Shown piece after piece: positions 5,365-6,034 of a stretch of DNA of 6,034 nucleotides (positions within the stretch are counted from its first letter, which is position 1; every line of letters begins with the position of its first letter). The DNA comes from Gemmatimonadota bacterium. Its GTDB lineage: Bacteria > Gemmatimonadota > Gemmatimonadetes > Longimicrobiales > Longimicrobiaceae. Position numbers and translations under genes: made by a program. The notes beneath the pieces were generated by a model that had not been told where the DNA came from, did no database searches, and saw nothing but the letters and a program-made list of their open reading frames with translations. The DNA is taken from the NCBI GenBank assembly GCA_019348265.1, contig JAHWJV010000237.1, positions 1 to 6,034 of the forward strand, given 5' to 3'.

Positions 5365-6034
5365 ATGTTCGGGCGTTTTTTCCTTCCCGGCCCCACCGAG
5401 GTCCGGCCGGAGATCCTCGCCGCCATGGACCGGCCCATGATGGGCCACCGTGGGAAGGAGATGTCAGCGCTCCTCGGCGAGATCGACCCCATGCTGCGCC
5501 GCGTCTTCCGGACGCAGCGCCCCGTCTACGTTTCGAGTTCCTCCGCCACCGGCCTGATGGAGGCGGCCGTCCGTAACGGCGTCCGGCGCCGCGCCCTCTG
5601 CCTCGTCAACGGTGCCTTCAGCGGCCGCTTCCGCGACCTGGTAACCGACTGCGGCCGCGAGGCCGAGACCTACGCCGTCGAGTGGGGGGAGGCGCATTCG
5701 CCCGAAGAGGTGGAGAGGCGTCTGCGCGCCGGCGGGTTCGATTCCGTCACCGTCGTGCACTCCGAGACGTCAACCGGCGTGCTCGATCCGCTCGCGGAGA
5801 TCTCGGCGGCGATCCGCAGCGCCGAGCAGGCTACCGGCGACGAGATCTTCCTGCTGGTGGACGCGGTAACGAGCGCGGGCGGCGAGATCGTAGAGACGGA
5901 CGATTGGGGTCTGGACTTCGTGCTGACCGGCTCCCAGAAGGCGTTCGCGCTGCCGCCGGGCCTGGCGTTCGGCTGCGCCACCCAGCGGATGCTCAAGCGC
6001 GCCGCGACCCTCCCGGGGCGAGGCCAGTACTTCG
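5365..6034 (+). CDS. Class V PLP aminotransferase, alanine-glyoxylate/serine-pyruvate type (3' partial)
   Basis: An open frame from ATG 5365 to the window end gives 223 residues, with no stop in view. The start MFGRFFLPGPTEVRPEIL is the typical N terminus of the alanine-glyoxylate/serine-pyruvate aminotransferase group (FxPGPTEV), followed by MGHRGKEM. PLP-site features: SSSSATGLMEAA (57-67), which binds the cofactor phosphate; HSETSTGV (132-139); D166 in LLVDAVTSAGG, expected to contact the pyridine nitrogen; and K192 in GSQKAFALPPGLAF, the Schiff-base lysine. Family members use serine, alanine or glyoxylate, and some act as phosphoserine aminotransferases in organisms lacking classical SerC. 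The position next to serB makes phosphohydroxypyruvate a reasonable substrate, but that is inference. No Shine-Dalgarno precedes the ATG, because the space is filled by the TCGCACTC array. It probably has its own promoter or reads through from serB, 82 bases upstream. Confidence 0.88.
   Translation, partial: MFGRFFLPGPTEVRPEILAAMDRPMMGHRGKEMSALLGEIDPMLRRVFRTQRPVYVSSSSATGLMEAAVRNGVRRRALCLVNGAFSGRFRDLVTDCGREAETYAVEWGEAHSPEEVERRLRAGGFDSVTVVHSETSTGVLDPLAEISAAIRSAEQATGDEIFLLVDAVTSAGGEIVETDDWGLDFVLTGSQKAFALPPGLAFGCATQRMLKRAATLPGRGQYF

Overview
The window is about 6 kb of GC-rich bacterial chromosome, densely coding, with no tRNA, rRNA, CRISPR array, insertion sequence or phage gene. GTG starts, 4-base stop/start overlaps and several short heptamer/octamer repeats at gene edges fit an environmental GC-rich phylum. 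Gemmatimonadota is my best guess from gene style and these repeats, but nothing in the sequence proves it.

Layout. (1) 1-840, plus: the 3' part of a DEAD-box-helicase-like protein that keeps a DbpA-type RNA-binding domain but whose visible RecA2 motifs are degenerate. (2) 849-900: a 19-bp hairpin built from GATGAAT heptamers, lying between convergent genes and containing the stop codon of the next gene. (3) 897-1355, minus: a stand-alone Smr-domain protein. (4) 1427-1726, minus: an HU-family nucleoid protein with a good ribosome binding site and a clear intrinsic terminator. (5) 1727-1828: a 102-bp divergent intergenic region with a near-perfect 19-bp dyad. (6) 1829-5282, plus: three genes joined by 4-base overlaps (ATGA, GTGA), namely a cytosolic GAF-domain histidine kinase, a class I aspartate-type aminotransferase and a phosphoserine phosphatase (SerB). 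(7) 5281-5361: a composite inverted and tandem repeat with an AT-rich box in its loop. (8) 5365 to the window end, plus: a class V PLP aminotransferase of the alanine-glyoxylate/serine-pyruvate type, cut by the window edge.

How the genes work together. The right half looks like amino-acid metabolism. SerB performs the last step of phosphorylated serine synthesis, and the class V aminotransferase next to it could supply the phosphoserine. AspC would supply or consume aspartate and glutamate. The coupled histidine kinase has no response regulator in view and may tie this cluster to a cytosolic signal. The left half is RNA quality and nucleoid biology (helicase-like protein, Smr, HU), with no evident link to the right half.

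The most unusual feature is a set of four unrelated short-period repeats (7, 7, 7 and 8 bp), three of them folded as inverted repeats. They sit at gene boundaries and in two places run into the reading frame: one gives the Smr gene its stop codon, and two encode a low-complexity N-terminal extension of SerB.
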